This document shows, in pieces, positions 50,660 through 60,396 of a stretch of DNA of 64,000 nucleotides. The stretch spans positions 31,870 through 95,869 of the forward strand of contig JBCDDC010000021.1 in assembly GCA_039180675.1 (NCBI GenBank). The letters run 5' to 3'. The translations under genes and the position numbers were made by a program. The stretch comes from Thermohalobaculum sp039180675. Lineage in GTDB: Bacteria; Pseudomonadota; Alphaproteobacteria; Rhodobacterales; Rhodobacteraceae. The notes under the pieces are model-generated. The model was not told the DNA's origin. It saw nothing but the letters and a program-made list of their open reading frames with translations, and did no database searches. How positions within the stretch are numbered: the first letter of the stretch is position 1; each line of letters opens with the position of its first letter.

Positions 50660-50977
50660 ATGTCAGAGCAACAATTCACGTCATTCTCTGAGTTTTACCC
50701 CTATTATTTGTCCGAGCACTCGAATCCGACGAGTCGAAAGCTGCACTATCTGGGGACATCAATTGCCATTGGCCTAATGATCTACGCCCTTTTGAGTGCG
50801 TCCTGGCTCCTCCTGATTGCCGTACCGGTCGCGGGGTATCTCTTCGCCTGGATTGGGCATTTCTTCTTTGAAAAGAACCGGCCAGCCACGTTTACCTACC
50901 CGCTCTGGTCCCTAATGGGCGATTTCAGGATGTTTTTCGAGGCGATTACGGGCCGGCTCAGTCTGCCCGGGAAATGA
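50660..50977 (+). CDS. DUF962 (Mpo1-like) membrane protein
   Basis: The 105-residue protein has two or three membrane helices and the family pattern HSNPTSRKLHYLGTSIAIG plus AWIGHFFFEKNRPATFTYP. Yeast Mpo1 is a dioxygenase acting on 2-hydroxy fatty acids; the conserved histidines of that active site are present here (HSNP, LHYLGT, IGHFFFEKN). Activity in this bacterium is inferred only. AGAGGAC lies a few bases before ATG 50660. It overlaps recJ by 4 bases and is divergent from petABC. Confidence 0.88.
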   Translation: MSEQQFTSFSEFYPYYLSEHSNPTSRKLHYLGTSIAIGLMIYALLSASWLLLIAVPVAGYLFAWIGHFFFEKNRPATFTYPLWSLMGDFRMFFEAITGRLSLPGK

Positions 50978-52743
50978 CGGCGCCCGCGCCGATGTTCGGC
51001 GTCGCGCAGTCGCTGACCGGGCGGCGCTGGATCGGACCCGATGCCGAGACGGAGCGGATGGGCCTCGCCATCGCGCAGCAGGCGAGGATGCCCGAAATCG
51101 TGGGCCGAATCCTGGCAGCGCGCGGCATCTTGCCCGAGGATGCGGCCGACTATCTCAGCCCCACGCTGCGCGCCCTGATGCCCGATCCATCGATCATCGC
51201 CGACATGGACCTCGCGGCGGAGCGGCTGGCGAGTGCTGTTACCCGCGGCGAACGCATCGCGATTTTCGGGGATTACGATGTCGATGGCGGCGCCTCCACC
51301 GCGATCCTGATCGATTGGCTGAGACAGCTCGGGATGGCCGCGACCCCCTATATCCCCGACCGGATCGACGAGGGCTATGGCCCGAACGAGGCGGCGATGG
51401 CCGCTCTTGCCGAAGCCCATGACCTGATCCTTTGCGTCGATTGCGGCACCCTAAGCCACGGTCCGATCGCGGCGGCGAAGGGGGCGGATGTCATCATCGC
51501 CGATCATCATCTGGCGGGAGAGACCCTGCCCGACGCGCTCGCCGTTGTGAACCCGAACCGGGCGGATGACACATCCGATCTCGGCCATCTCTGCGCGGCA
51601 GGTGTGGTCTTCATGCTGCTTGCTGCGGCGAACCGGATTTTGCGGGGGCAGGGGCGCTTTGCCTCTCAGCGGGAACCCGACCTACGAGGGATGCTCGATC
51701 TCGTCGCGCTGGCCACGGTGGCCGATGTCGCACCGCTGACGGGCTTGAACCGGGCCTTCGTGCGCCAGGGGCTATCGGTGATCGCTGGGCGCGGGCGGCC
51801 CGGCATCGCGGCGCTCTCCGACTGCGCTGGCCTGACGGCGCGGCCGACCTCGACCGATCTCGGCTTCGCGCTCGGCCCCCGGATCAACGCGGGCGGCCGG
51901 ATCGGCGAGGCGGATCTCGGCATGCGGCTCTTGACGACGACCGACCCCAACGAGGCCCGCGCGCTCGCAGACCGGCTGGATGAGTTGAACCGCAAGCGCC
52001 GCGAGATTGAGGCCCAGGTCCTCGCGGCTGCCACCGAGCAGATCGAGCAACGTGACTACGAGGCACCGCTTGTCTGGGCGGCGGCCGAGGGCTGGCACCC
52101 GGGCGTGGTGGGGATCGTCGCGAGCAGGCTCAAGGACCGCTTCCATCGCCCCGCGATCGTGATCGGCCTCGACGGCGCGGAGGGCAAGGGCTCGGGCCGT
52201 TCGGTCCCCGGGGTCGACCTCGGCCGGGCCGTTGGAGCTCTTGCGGGGGAGGGCGTGCTGCTCAAGGGCGGCGGTCATGTGATGGCGGCGGGTCTGACGG
52301 TCGCCGCCGAACGGGTAGAGGAGGCGATGGCTGCGCTGACCGCCCGGATCGATGCTGCCGAGGCCATGCGCGCCGGTCCCGGCGATCTGGTGATCGACGG
52401 CGCCCTGATGCCGGGTGCCGCCACACCCGACCTGGTGGAGACGCTCGAATCCGCAGGCCCCTTCGGCCCCGCCAATCCGGCCCCGCGGATCGTCTTCGGC
52501 CAGGTCCAGATCGCCCATTTCCGCATCGTCGGCAAAGGTCATGCCCAGATACGCGTCTCGGCGGGCAAGGAACGCGGTCTCGACGCCATCGCCTTCCGGG
52601 CCGAGGAAAGCGGGCTGGCGCAGGCCTTTTCCTCGGCGTTCGAGACCGCGGGCGCGATGCATGTCGCTGGAACGCTCGAGATCGATGACTGGGGCGGCAG
52701 GCGCCGCGCGAAGCTGCGCGTCGAGGACGCGGCCCCTGCCTGA
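50974..52743 (+). CDS. recJ: Single-stranded-DNA-specific exonuclease RecJ
   Basis: The 589-residue DHH-family 5'-3' exonuclease has the motifs IFGDYDVDGGASTAILIDW (about residue 92; Asp-x-Asp), LILCVDCGTLSHGP, IIADHHLAGE (the DHH motif) and the DHHA1 domain block GKGSGRSVPGVDLGRAVGAL with LKGGGHVMAAGLTV. It acts in recombination and repair. It overlaps the DUF962 gene by 4 bases (ATGA), so translation is coupled. Confidence 0.97.
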   Translation: MTAPAPMFGVAQSLTGRRWIGPDAETERMGLAIAQQARMPEIVGRILAARGILPEDAADYLSPTLRALMPDPSIIADMDLAAERLASAVTRGERIAIFGDYDVDGGASTAILIDWLRQLGMAATPYIPDRIDEGYGPNEAAMAALAEAHDLILCVDCGTLSHGPIAAAKGADVIIADHHLAGETLPDALAVVNPNRADDTSDLGHLCAAGVVFMLLAAANRILRGQGRFASQREPDLRGMLDLVALATVADVAPLTGLNRAFVRQGLSVIAGRGRPGIAALSDCAGLTARPTSTDLGFALGPRINAGGRIGEADLGMRLLTTTDPNEARALADRLDELNRKRREIEAQVLAAATEQIEQRDYEAPLVWAAAEGWHPGVVGIVASRLKDRFHRPAIVIGLDGAEGKGSGRSVPGVDLGRAVGALAGEGVLLKGGGHVMAAGLTVAAERVEEAMAALTARIDAAEAMRAGPGDLVIDGALMPGAATPDLVETLESAGPFGPANPAPRIVFGQVQIAHFRIVGKGHAQIRVSAGKERGLDAIAFRAEESGLAQAFSSAFETAGAMHVAGTLEIDDWGGRRRAKLRVEDAAPA

Positions 52744-52829
52744 TCCTCCCCAACGCGACCCCCAACGTGCCCAAGATTTCCCACTTGCCAGCCGCCCGGC
52801 CCTTCGCTATCTAGCGCTGCACCGCATGG

Positions 52830-52905
52830 GCGCCCTTCGTCTAGCGGTCTAGGACGCCGCCCTTTCACGGCGGAAACACGGGTTCGAGTCCCGTAGGGCG
52901 TACCA
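52830..52905 (+). tRNA. tRNA-Glu (anticodon UUC)
   Basis: The 76-base sequence folds as a cloverleaf: acceptor GCGCCCT / AGGGCGT, D-arm with CTAGCGGTCTAG, anticodon stem CCGCC / GGCGG with loop CTTTCAC (anticodon TTC), T-arm ACGGG-TTCGAGT-CCCGT, discriminator A and encoded CCA. The first acceptor pair is a G-T wobble. It sits between recJ and the BMP-type gene. Confidence 0.96.
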
Positions 52906-53085
52906 AGTCTCTCTCCTTAAATTCGTGAATCGATTAACCGGCAAGGTTCGGCCGATCTTGGCCGTGATGTTTCAGGATCTGCTAAAGAAAGCACGATCAC
53001 GCATCCTCTTGCAGTGCAGCATACGGGGTGCCCGGAGCGACCGGTGACGCTAGGATGCGCGCAGCGAATCGTTAGGGAGAGATCG

Positions 53086-54144
53086 ATGATCCGGAAACTC
53101 GTACTCGCGGCCGCTGCCGCGCTTCTGGCCACCGCGGCCCAGGCGGCTGACCTCAAGGTCGGTTTTGTCTATGTCGGCCCGATCGGCGACCACGGCTGGA
53201 CCTACCAGCATGACCAGGGCCGTCTGGCGATTGAAGAGGCGTTGGGGGATAAGGTTGAGACGACCTATGTCGAGAGCGTCTCGGAGGGGCCGGATGCGGA
53301 GCGTGTGATCCAGCAGCTTGCGCGCACCGGTCACAATCTGATCTTCACCACCTCGTTCGGGTTCATGGACGCGACCATCAACGTGGCCAAGCAGTTCCCG
53401 GATGTGAAGTTCGAGCACGCAACCGGCTTCAAGCGCGCGGACAATGTTGCGACCTATTCCGGGCGGTTCTACGAAGGGCGCCACGTGATCGGCAAGATCG
53501 CGGGCGAGATGACCAAGACCAACAAGATCGGCTACATCGCCTCGTTCCCGATCCCCGAGGTCGTGCGCGGCATCAACGCGGCGACCCTGGCCGCGCGCGC
53601 GGTCAATCCGGATGTCGAGGTGCAGGTCGTCTGGGTCAACACCTGGTACGATCCCGGCAAGGAGGCAGATGCCGCCAAGGCCCTGATCGACCAGGGCGCG
53701 GATGTGATCATGCAGCACACCGACAGCCCGGCAGCGCTTCAGGTCGCAGAGCAAGCGGGTGTGATGGCCTTCGGCCAGGCCTCGAACATGGAGAAATTCG
53801 CGCCCAAGGCCCAGTTGACCGCGATCGAAGACAACTGGGCGCCTTACTATGTGAAACGTGCCAAGGCCGTTTTGGATGGCACGTGGGAGAGCGCGGACAG
53901 CTGGGGCGGCATCGCCGAGGAAGAGGTGGTGATGAGCCCCTACAAGAACATGCCCGAGAACGTGAAGGCGATGGCTAAGGAGGCCGAACAGGCGATCCGC
54001 TCAGGCGCTGTCCACGCCTTCACCGGGCCGATCAAGGACCGTGACGGAGAGATCCGGATCAAAGCGGGCGAGACGGCGAGCGATGGGCTGCTCCTGGGCA
54101 TGGACTGGTTCGTCGAGGGCGTGAACGGCGACCTGCCGAAATAA
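53086..54144 (+). CDS. BMP-family (PnrA-like) substrate-binding protein, orphan
   Basis: The 352-residue protein has a signal peptide (about 1-20, cut after AQAAD) and the BMP fold: VGFVYVGPIGDHGWTYQHDQ near residue 25, FTTSFGFMDATINVAKQFPD and GVMAFGQASNM. Relatives bind nucleosides, purines or similar compounds and serve ABC transporters. Here a terminator follows directly and no permease or ATPase gene is adjacent. ATG 53086 with an upstream GGGAGA is chosen over a start 72 bases earlier because it gives the signal peptide. Confidence 0.92.
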   Translation: MIRKLVLAAAAALLATAAQAADLKVGFVYVGPIGDHGWTYQHDQGRLAIEEALGDKVETTYVESVSEGPDAERVIQQLARTGHNLIFTTSFGFMDATINVAKQFPDVKFEHATGFKRADNVATYSGRFYEGRHVIGKIAGEMTKTNKIGYIASFPIPEVVRGINAATLAARAVNPDVEVQVVWVNTWYDPGKEADAAKALIDQGADVIMQHTDSPAALQVAEQAGVMAFGQASNMEKFAPKAQLTAIEDNWAPYYVKRAKAVLDGTWESADSWGGIAEEEVVMSPYKNMPENVKAMAKEAEQAIRSGAVHAFTGPIKDRDGEIRIKAGETASDGLLLGMDWFVEGVNGDLPK

Positions 54145-54172
54145 GCCCTTCGCTGACAGCCAACCAAGATCG

Positions 54173-54197
54173 AACGGGCCTCTCGGGGCCCGTTTTT
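54173..54197 (+). terminator. Rho-independent terminator after the BMP-type gene
   Basis: An 8-bp stem (AACGGGCC / GGCCCGTT) with a 6-base loop is followed by TTTCTTT, 28 bases after the stop. The convergent MscS-family gene ends 11 bases further on. Confidence 0.85.
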
Positions 54198-54207
54198 CTT
54201 TGCGCGG

Positions 54208-56616
54208 TTACCTGTCGTCGAGCGGGCCGCCGGTTCCCGTTGCCCGCATCGCCTCGGCCTGTGCGTCGCCGATTCTCCGGGCAGCACCGCCGATCGCGGT
54301 GACCTCGGCCTCGGAGAGCTGGCGTTCCTGCGGCAGATCCGGGATGCGGACCGTGACCTCGCGATGGGCAAACTTGATGCCCTCGCGGTCGAAGAGATCG
54401 CGGATCTCCTGATAGACGCGTTTGCGCACCACCCACTGATCGCCGGGCCGGGTCATGAACTTCACCCGGATGATCATCGCCGAGTCGTCCATCTGAATGA
54501 CGCCCTGGCTCTTCAGCGGCTGGATGAAGTGGTCGCCGACGACAGGGTCGTCGAGCAGTTGCTGCCCGAGCTTCTTGATCATCTTGCGCACCTTCTCGAC
54601 ATCGGTGTCGTAGGTGACGCGTAGCGGCAGTTTCATCATCACCCAGTCGCGCGAGAAGTTCGTCAGGTACTGGATCTCGCCGAACGGGATCGTGTGAAGC
54701 GCGCCCAGATGGTGGCGAAGCTGGAAGGAGCGCAGTGAGATCTTCTCGACCGTGCCTTTCACGTCACCCACATCAATGTACTCGCCCTTGCGGAACGCAT
54801 CATCGACCAGGAAGAACGCGCCCGAGAGGATGTCGCGCACCAGCGTCTGGCTGCCGAAACCGATGGCAAGGCCGATAACGCCCGCACCGGCGAAGAGCGG
54901 TGCCACGTTCACCCCCATCTCGGTCGCGACCACGAGGCCGATGGCGATCAGGATCACCGCCAGGATGAAGTTGCGTATCAGCGGAAGCAGGGTCGCGAGC
55001 CTGGTCGCGCCGGTTCCGCCGCCTTCGCCGTCGAGGGGGGTGCTGTCGAGGTCTGCCTCGTCGCCGATCTCCTCCTCGATCTTCTGATCGATCCAGATCC
55101 GGACGGCGTGATAGGCGATATAGCCGATGAAGAGGATATCGATCAGATCCTCTGCGATCCCGAGAAACGCGTTCTCGGCAAAGACCTGCGGTCCGCCCCA
55201 ATAGTAGAACAGCGCCCAGGCGGCCGCGCCGATGGCGAAGAGCGAGGCGACCCGGCGGGCGAGATCCTCGAAGGTGCGCATCCCCCGGCGGCTTCGGCGC
55301 GGGCCCATGGGGGCCTGCTGCGCAACCGGCGCGCCGCCGCCCTCGTCATCGCCGTCACCGTCCAGATCGACACCATCCGCCTTGGCCGCGATCGGCTGGC
55401 CATCCTCGTCGATCAGCTCCGGGTCCGGCTCGGGCGCGCGGTTCATCTCGTCCATCTGATGACGCGGCGCAAAGACCCGCTCGATGACATAGGCTGTGAC
55501 CGCATAGGCGAGCAGACCCGTCATCAGGACGACATAGGGGATGATCATCGCCTCTTCGCCGACCGGGACGCCGATGATCATATGAAAGCTCAGCTTGCCC
55601 CAGGCGACGATGAAATAGAGCACCGTAAGCGGCGCCCAGACGCGGACCGAGATCAGGGTGACCCAGCTTGCCTCGCTCGGCTCGCGGTCTGACATTATGA
55701 TCCGGCTGATCTCACCCCGGCAGACCCGGATCGCTGCCATCAGAGCCAGGATCAGCACGAGATTGATCATGATGATCATGAGCACCCGGATCCCCTCGCG
55801 GATGCCGAGCGCCTCGAGCCAGATGGTGAACGCCATGCCGAGGATGCCAAAGAGGCTGATCCCGACAAGCCAGTGGTAGAGCTTGCGCGCCCCTCGGTCG
55901 CCGATGGAGGGCAGGCGGTAATCCGGCAGATAGGGCGCGAGCGCCATCCGCCAGATCGTCTCCACCGCCATGAAGGCGGAGTAGACCGCGAAGATCACGA
56001 TCACGGTCAGGGCCGTCGGTCCATGCTCCTGATAGAACAGCAGGCCGATGACGCTCGCCACGGCCACGACGATGGCGACGCTGATCATGGTCAGCAGCAC
56101 CCGGTAGGCGAGCACCGGCAGCTTGTCCTTGTAGCCCTGCGGATCGGGGCGCTGCAGCGACACGAAGATCGGCCGCGCGATATAGGCCTGATAGATCCAC
56201 GCAACCCCGCGGCCGATCATCAGAAGGAGCACCGTGAAGAGCCCAACCCCAAGGAAATACGAGGGTTTTCCGGTCACACTCGCATTGCCGAGCGTCGCCA
56301 TAAACTCGGGCACGATCTCGGGGATCTTCTGGAGCTTGTCGACCAGGCGGGTCCGGAAAAGCGAGACCGCGCTCTGCGCCTGGCCCAGCATCGGGTCCGA
56401 GACGGTGAGCTGGCTGTAATCCGCCGCGCTCGGGATCCCGGTTTCCCTGAGCGTCTCGCTCGGCTGCAGCTGCCGGGGCTGCGACTGCGGCAGGCTTTGC
56501 TGCGGTTCGCTGTTGAAAAGCCCCTCCAAACTGAAGCTCTGCGCCTGTCCGTTGCCGGGCAGGCAGACCAGGGCAAAACAGAGCAACATCAATGGCGTAA
56601 GCGCGCGCATTCGCAT
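54208..56616 (-). CDS. Large mechanosensitive channel, MscS family
   Basis: The approximately 800-residue protein has a signal peptide, a soluble N-region, many membrane helices over residues 160-600 with a charged, acid-rich cytosolic loop near residue 430, and a C-terminal MscS pore domain: GVIGLAIGFGSQTLVRDILS (pore helix), AFFLVDDAFRKGEYIDVGDV and LHTIPFGEIQYLTNF. Such large MscS-like channels relieve osmotic stress. The frame opens at 56796; ATG 56616 or ATG 56610 gives a signal peptide, and the AGG spacing slightly favours 56610. Confidence 0.93.
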   Translation of the reverse strand: MRMRALTPLMLLCFALVCLPGNGQAQSFSLEGLFNSEPQQSLPQSQPRQLQPSETLRETGIPSAADYSQLTVSDPMLGQAQSAVSLFRTRLVDKLQKIPEIVPEFMATLGNASVTGKPSYFLGVGLFTVLLLMIGRGVAWIYQAYIARPIFVSLQRPDPQGYKDKLPVLAYRVLLTMISVAIVVAVASVIGLLFYQEHGPTALTVIVIFAVYSAFMAVETIWRMALAPYLPDYRLPSIGDRGARKLYHWLVGISLFGILGMAFTIWLEALGIREGIRVLMIIMINLVLILALMAAIRVCRGEISRIIMSDREPSEASWVTLISVRVWAPLTVLYFIVAWGKLSFHMIIGVPVGEEAMIIPYVVLMTGLLAYAVTAYVIERVFAPRHQMDEMNRAPEPDPELIDEDGQPIAAKADGVDLDGDGDDEGGGAPVAQQAPMGPRRSRRGMRTFEDLARRVASLFAIGAAAWALFYYWGGPQVFAENAFLGIAEDLIDILFIGYIAYHAVRIWIDQKIEEEIGDEADLDSTPLDGEGGGTGATRLATLLPLIRNFILAVILIAIGLVVATEMGVNVAPLFAGAGVIGLAIGFGSQTLVRDILSGAFFLVDDAFRKGEYIDVGDVKGTVEKISLRSFQLRHHLGALHTIPFGEIQYLTNFSRDWVMMKLPLRVTYDTDVEKVRKMIKKLGQQLLDDPVVGDHFIQPLKSQGVIQMDDSAMIIRVKFMTRPGDQWVVRKRVYQEIRDLFDREGIKFAHREVTVRIPDLPQERQLSEAEVTAIGGAARRIGDAQAEAMRATGTGGPLDDR

Positions 56617-56930
56617 CCTGTACCGTATTTTTCTGAAACGTAGACTATCAGGGGCGGACCCGGGGTCACAACGAAATAGACGCGCCTTGCCCGTCTGCCT
56701 AGGGACAGCGTGCCCCGCCACGCAGATGATTTCGGCGCTGGGTGCCCGGTTTTCAATGGCTTGCGCTTGAATGTTGATCGCGGGCAGAGCTTTCATAATC
56801 GACTCTTGGGCGAGTGCGGGCTAAGGAACACGTAAGACTGAGGGGTCGGCCGCGTCCGGACCCTGTCGGGGACAGGCAAAAAATGGACGTCGCCATTTCC
56901 GCACGGAGACATATGCCCACGGGAGGCGAA
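56617..56930. other. Divergent intergenic region before the glycan cluster
   Basis: These 314 bases between the MscS-family gene and the first glycosyltransferase hold no separate gene that I can support. In-frame ATGs at 56883 and 56913 precede the chosen start of the first glycosyltransferase. No clear -35/-10 pair or operator could be assigned. Confidence 0.35.
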
Positions 56931-58109
56931 ATGCGTGTGCTCCTGTACAGCCACGACACGTATGGGCTGGGGCATCTCAGACGCTCCCGCACGATCGCGA
57001 CCGCGCTGACGGCGGCCGATAGCGACTGCTCGGCCCTGATCGTGACCGGCTCGCCCATAGCTGGCCGGTTCGATTTCGCCGACCGGGTCGATTATGTCCG
57101 CCTGCCCGGAGTGGTGAAACATGCGGATGGATCCTACACCTCGTCCAACCTGCGCATGGATATCGATCAGATGGTGAGCCTCAGGGCCTCGATCATCGAG
57201 GCGGCGGAGGCAGGCTTCTGCCCCGATGTCATCGTGGTCGACAAAGAACCCTGGGGGTTTCGCAATGAACTGGCGAGCGTGCTCGATACCGCAAAGGCGC
57301 GGGGTGCCCGGATCGTCCTGGGCATTCGCGACGTGCTCGACGAGGAGGACGCGCTCGTCGCCGAGTGGGAGCGCAAGAACGCGGTCGAGGCGATCGAGGC
57401 GTTCTACGATGAGATCTGGATCTACGGGATCCCCGAGGTCTGCCAGCCGCTGCAGGGCCTTGGGCTTTCAGACCGCGCGCTGTCGCGGGCGCATTTCACC
57501 GGATACCTGCATCGCGAGGCGTCGGACTGGCCGGCCGAGCAGGGGCTCGAGGTGCCTCACGGGCCTTATGTGCTGGTCACCACCGGCGGTGGGGGCGATG
57601 GCGCTGATCTGATCGACTGGGTTCTGCGGGCCTATGAAAGCGAGGCGGACCTCATGCTGCCCGCCATGATCGTCTACGGCCCGTTCATGGCCTCGTCCGA
57701 ACGCACGGCCTTCGATGCTCGGGTCACAGCACTCGGTGGCCGTGTCACGGCGATGGCCTTCCACCCGCGGCTCGAGCGTCTCTTGGCAGATGCCGAGGGT
57801 GTTGTCGCGATGGGCGGCTACAACACGTTCTGCGAGATCCTCTCGATGGACAAGCCCGCGATCATCTGCCCGCGCACCAAACCCCGGCTGGAGCAGTTGA
57901 TCCGCGCCACGGCGGCGGAGGAGCTGGGCCTTGTCCGCATGCTCCACCCTGAGCGTGACGGCGACAGCGCCAAGGTCATGGCCGATGCAATTCGTGGCCT
58001 TAGCGATGGGCGGCGCCCCTCCAGCGCGCGCATCCCAGGCCTCATGTCCGGGCTCTCGACTATTGTGCAGCGCGCCGAGCGCCCGATCCTGGCGGCCGCT
58101 GGAGAGTGA
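56931..58109 (+). CDS. GT-B glycosyltransferase, MurG/family 28-like
   Basis: The 392-residue protein starts MRVLLYSHDTYGLGHLRRSR, the glycine-rich loop of predicted MurG-like glycosyltransferases, and ends with a nucleotide-sugar domain containing VLVTTGGGGDG, MAFHPRLERLLADAEGVVAM and GGYNTFCEILSMDKPAIICP. The frame is open upstream to 56814. I choose ATG 56931, which has GGGAGG 4 bases upstream and begins at the family start; ATG 56913 with GGAG upstream is the alternative. It is the first of six coupled genes; product unknown. Confidence 0.85.
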   Translation: MRVLLYSHDTYGLGHLRRSRTIATALTAADSDCSALIVTGSPIAGRFDFADRVDYVRLPGVVKHADGSYTSSNLRMDIDQMVSLRASIIEAAEAGFCPDVIVVDKEPWGFRNELASVLDTAKARGARIVLGIRDVLDEEDALVAEWERKNAVEAIEAFYDEIWIYGIPEVCQPLQGLGLSDRALSRAHFTGYLHREASDWPAEQGLEVPHGPYVLVTTGGGGDGADLIDWVLRAYESEADLMLPAMIVYGPFMASSERTAFDARVTALGGRVTAMAFHPRLERLLADAEGVVAMGGYNTFCEILSMDKPAIICPRTKPRLEQLIRATAAEELGLVRMLHPERDGDSAKVMADAIRGLSDGRRPSSARIPGLMSGLSTIVQRAERPILAAAGE

Positions 58110-58111
58110 CG

Positions 58112-59338
58112 ATGGACCGGACGGCCGCGCGCACCCTTGCCGTGGTGGTCAAGGGCTACCCCAGGCTCTCGGAGACATTCATTGCCCAGGAATTGCTTGC
58201 GCTGCAGGAGCGGGGTTTCGTCTTCGATATCTGGTCGCTCCGCGAGCCCTATGACGACCGCACGCATCCGATCCACGATCAGATCGTGGCCGGGCGCCAC
58301 TACCTGCCGGAATACCTGCATGAGGCGCCGCTCAGGGTGATCCGCGCGGTCCTCGCGGCGCGCCGGCTGCCGGGGTTCCGCCGGATGCTCAGGATCTGGC
58401 TGAGGGACCTGACCCGCGATTTCAACCGCAACCGGATCCGCCGCTTCGGGCAGGCCTGCGTTCTCGCAACCGATCTGCCCGAGGATGTGCAATTCCTCTA
58501 CGTCCATTTCCTCCACACCCCGGCCTCGGTCGTGCGCTATACGGCCGGAATGCGCGGGCTTGACTGGGCGTTCTCGGCCCATGCGAAGGATATCTGGACC
58601 ATTCCGGACTGGGAGAAGGCCGAGAAGATCGCCGACTGCGCCTTTGGCGTCACCTGCACGCAGAGCGGGGCGGAGGAACTGATGCGCTGGGGCGCGGATA
58701 AGGTGACGCGAGTCTATCACGGGCTCGACCTCACACGCTTCCCGAACCCGCCGGAGGCGCGCACGCAGAGCAAGACGTTCCGCCTCCTCTCCGTCGGGCG
58801 GCTGGTCGAGAAGAAGGGGTACGATACGCTCCTCGACGCGTTCACCCTGCTGCCGGACTGGCTCGACTGGCAGTTCACGCATATCGGCGGCGGGAAGCTG
58901 GACAAGGAGATGCGAGCGCGTGCCGAGCGTCTGGGCGTTGACAAAAAGATCCACTGGCTTGGCAAGAAGGATCAGACCGAGGTGATTGCGGCGCTGCGCG
59001 AGGCGGATCTCTTCGTCCTCCCCTCGAAGATCGCCGGGGATGGGGACCGCGACGGCCTGCCCAATGTGCTGATGGAGGCGGCGAGCCAGAAGCTCCCGAT
59101 CCTGTCGACCCGCGTCTCGGCGATACCGGAGTTCGTGCGCAACGGGGTCGACGGCATCCTGACCCCGCCCGGGGATGCCCATGCGCTGGCCTCCGCCATC
59201 GCCCAGCTTGCCTCGGACCCAGAGGGCCGCGCCGCGATGGCCGAAAGCGCCCATGCGCGCCTGACGGCGGAGTTCGGGATGGCCGCCGGGATCGACACGA
59301 TCGCCGGCCGGCTTTCGGCGGCGATGGGCGCGCGATGA
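58112..59338 (+). CDS. GT4-family glycosyltransferase
   Basis: The 408-residue GT-B enzyme has an N-domain beginning LAVVVKGYPRLSETFIAQEL and a C-domain with FRLLSVGRLVEKKGYDTLLD, HWLGKKDQTEVIAALREADL and DGLPNVLMEAASQKLPILST, the latter including the family E-x7-E region. Enzymes with the KGYPRLSETFI opening make exopolysaccharides or colanic-acid-like polymers. ATG 58112 has GGAG 7 bases upstream and lies 2 bases after the preceding stop. Confidence 0.92.
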   Translation: MDRTAARTLAVVVKGYPRLSETFIAQELLALQERGFVFDIWSLREPYDDRTHPIHDQIVAGRHYLPEYLHEAPLRVIRAVLAARRLPGFRRMLRIWLRDLTRDFNRNRIRRFGQACVLATDLPEDVQFLYVHFLHTPASVVRYTAGMRGLDWAFSAHAKDIWTIPDWEKAEKIADCAFGVTCTQSGAEELMRWGADKVTRVYHGLDLTRFPNPPEARTQSKTFRLLSVGRLVEKKGYDTLLDAFTLLPDWLDWQFTHIGGGKLDKEMRARAERLGVDKKIHWLGKKDQTEVIAALREADLFVLPSKIAGDGDRDGLPNVLMEAASQKLPILSTRVSAIPEFVRNGVDGILTPPGDAHALASAIAQLASDPEGRAAMAESAHARLTAEFGMAAGIDTIAGRLSAAMGAR

Positions 59339-60396
59339 AGCTTGCCTTCTACGCGCCGATGAAGCCACCCGATCACCCCACCCCGTCCGGCGATCGCGAA
59401 ATCGCGCGCCTCACGCTCCGTGCGCTGGAGCTTGCGGGCTATGAGGTCAACATCGTCTCCAACCTGCGCACGCTCGACATGGCGGGCTCGCAGGATGCGC
59501 AGGCGGACCTGATGGCCAAGGCGGGGGTCGAGGCCGAATGGCTGGTCGAGACGCTGAGCGAAGGCCCGCCCGATGCCTGGCTGAGCTATCACTGCTATTA
59601 CAAGGCGCCGGACCTCATCGGCCCGGTGGTCTCGGGTGCGCTGCAGATCCCCTATCTGATCAGCGAACCCTCGATCTCGCCCAAGCGGCGTCTCGGCGAG
59701 TGGTCGCGCTTCGCGTTTGCCTCGGAGGCTGCGATCGCACACGCGGACCGTCTGCTCTGGACCACGACACGCGACCTGCCGGAGCTGCAGAGCGCCGGGC
59801 ATGGCGGGAAGCTGGTGCATCTCCCTGCGTTCCTCGACCCCGGCCCGGCCGTGCCGCCGCGCCCGGCGGGGGAGCCGCTGCGCCTTCTGACCATCGCGAT
59901 GATGCGCCCCGGTGCGAAGATGGAGAGCTACAGGCGCCTCGCCGCAGCACTGGACCGGCTCGAGGACGACTGGGAGCTGACCGTGATCGGCGGTGGCGAC
60001 GGGGAGGCTGCGGTCAGCGCCTTGTTCGCCGATCATCTCTCGCAGATCAGTTTCCTCGGCACCTTGACGGATCAAAAGATCATCCGCACCCATTGCGAGC
60101 GCCACGACCTTCTGGTCTGGCCCGGCGTCGAGGAGGGTGTGGGCATGGTCTGGCTGGAGGCGCAGGCCGCGGGCCTGCCGATCATCGCCGAGGACGGGCC
60201 GGCCGCGCGCAACGCGCTCGGCGGCGGCAGGCTGACTCCGCCCGAGGACCCCGATGCGATGGCAGGCGCAATCCGCGATGCGGCGCGCGACCGCGAGGCC
60301 CTATCGGGCCAGGCACGGGCCCATATCGAAACCAATCACAGTCTCGAGGCCGCCGCCGTGATCCTGCATCGCGAGATCGAGGCGCTGATCGCATGA
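59335..60396 (+). CDS. Glycosyltransferase (GT4-like)
   Basis: The 353-residue protein starts MKLAFYAPMKPPDHPTPSGD and has a C-terminal Rossmann domain with LRLLTIAMMRPGAKMESYRR, ISFLGTLTDQKIIRTH and WPGVEEGVGMVWLEAQAAGL, the last being the nucleotide-sugar Glu region. Overlap of 4 bases (ATGA) with both neighbours indicates translational coupling. The sugar donor and acceptor are not predictable. Confidence 0.88.
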   Translation: MKLAFYAPMKPPDHPTPSGDREIARLTLRALELAGYEVNIVSNLRTLDMAGSQDAQADLMAKAGVEAEWLVETLSEGPPDAWLSYHCYYKAPDLIGPVVSGALQIPYLISEPSISPKRRLGEWSRFAFASEAAIAHADRLLWTTTRDLPELQSAGHGGKLVHLPAFLDPGPAVPPRPAGEPLRLLTIAMMRPGAKMESYRRLAAALDRLEDDWELTVIGGGDGEAAVSALFADHLSQISFLGTLTDQKIIRTHCERHDLLVWPGVEEGVGMVWLEAQAAGLPIIAEDGPAARNALGGGRLTPPEDPDAMAGAIRDAARDREALSGQARAHIETNHSLEAAAVILHREIEALIA

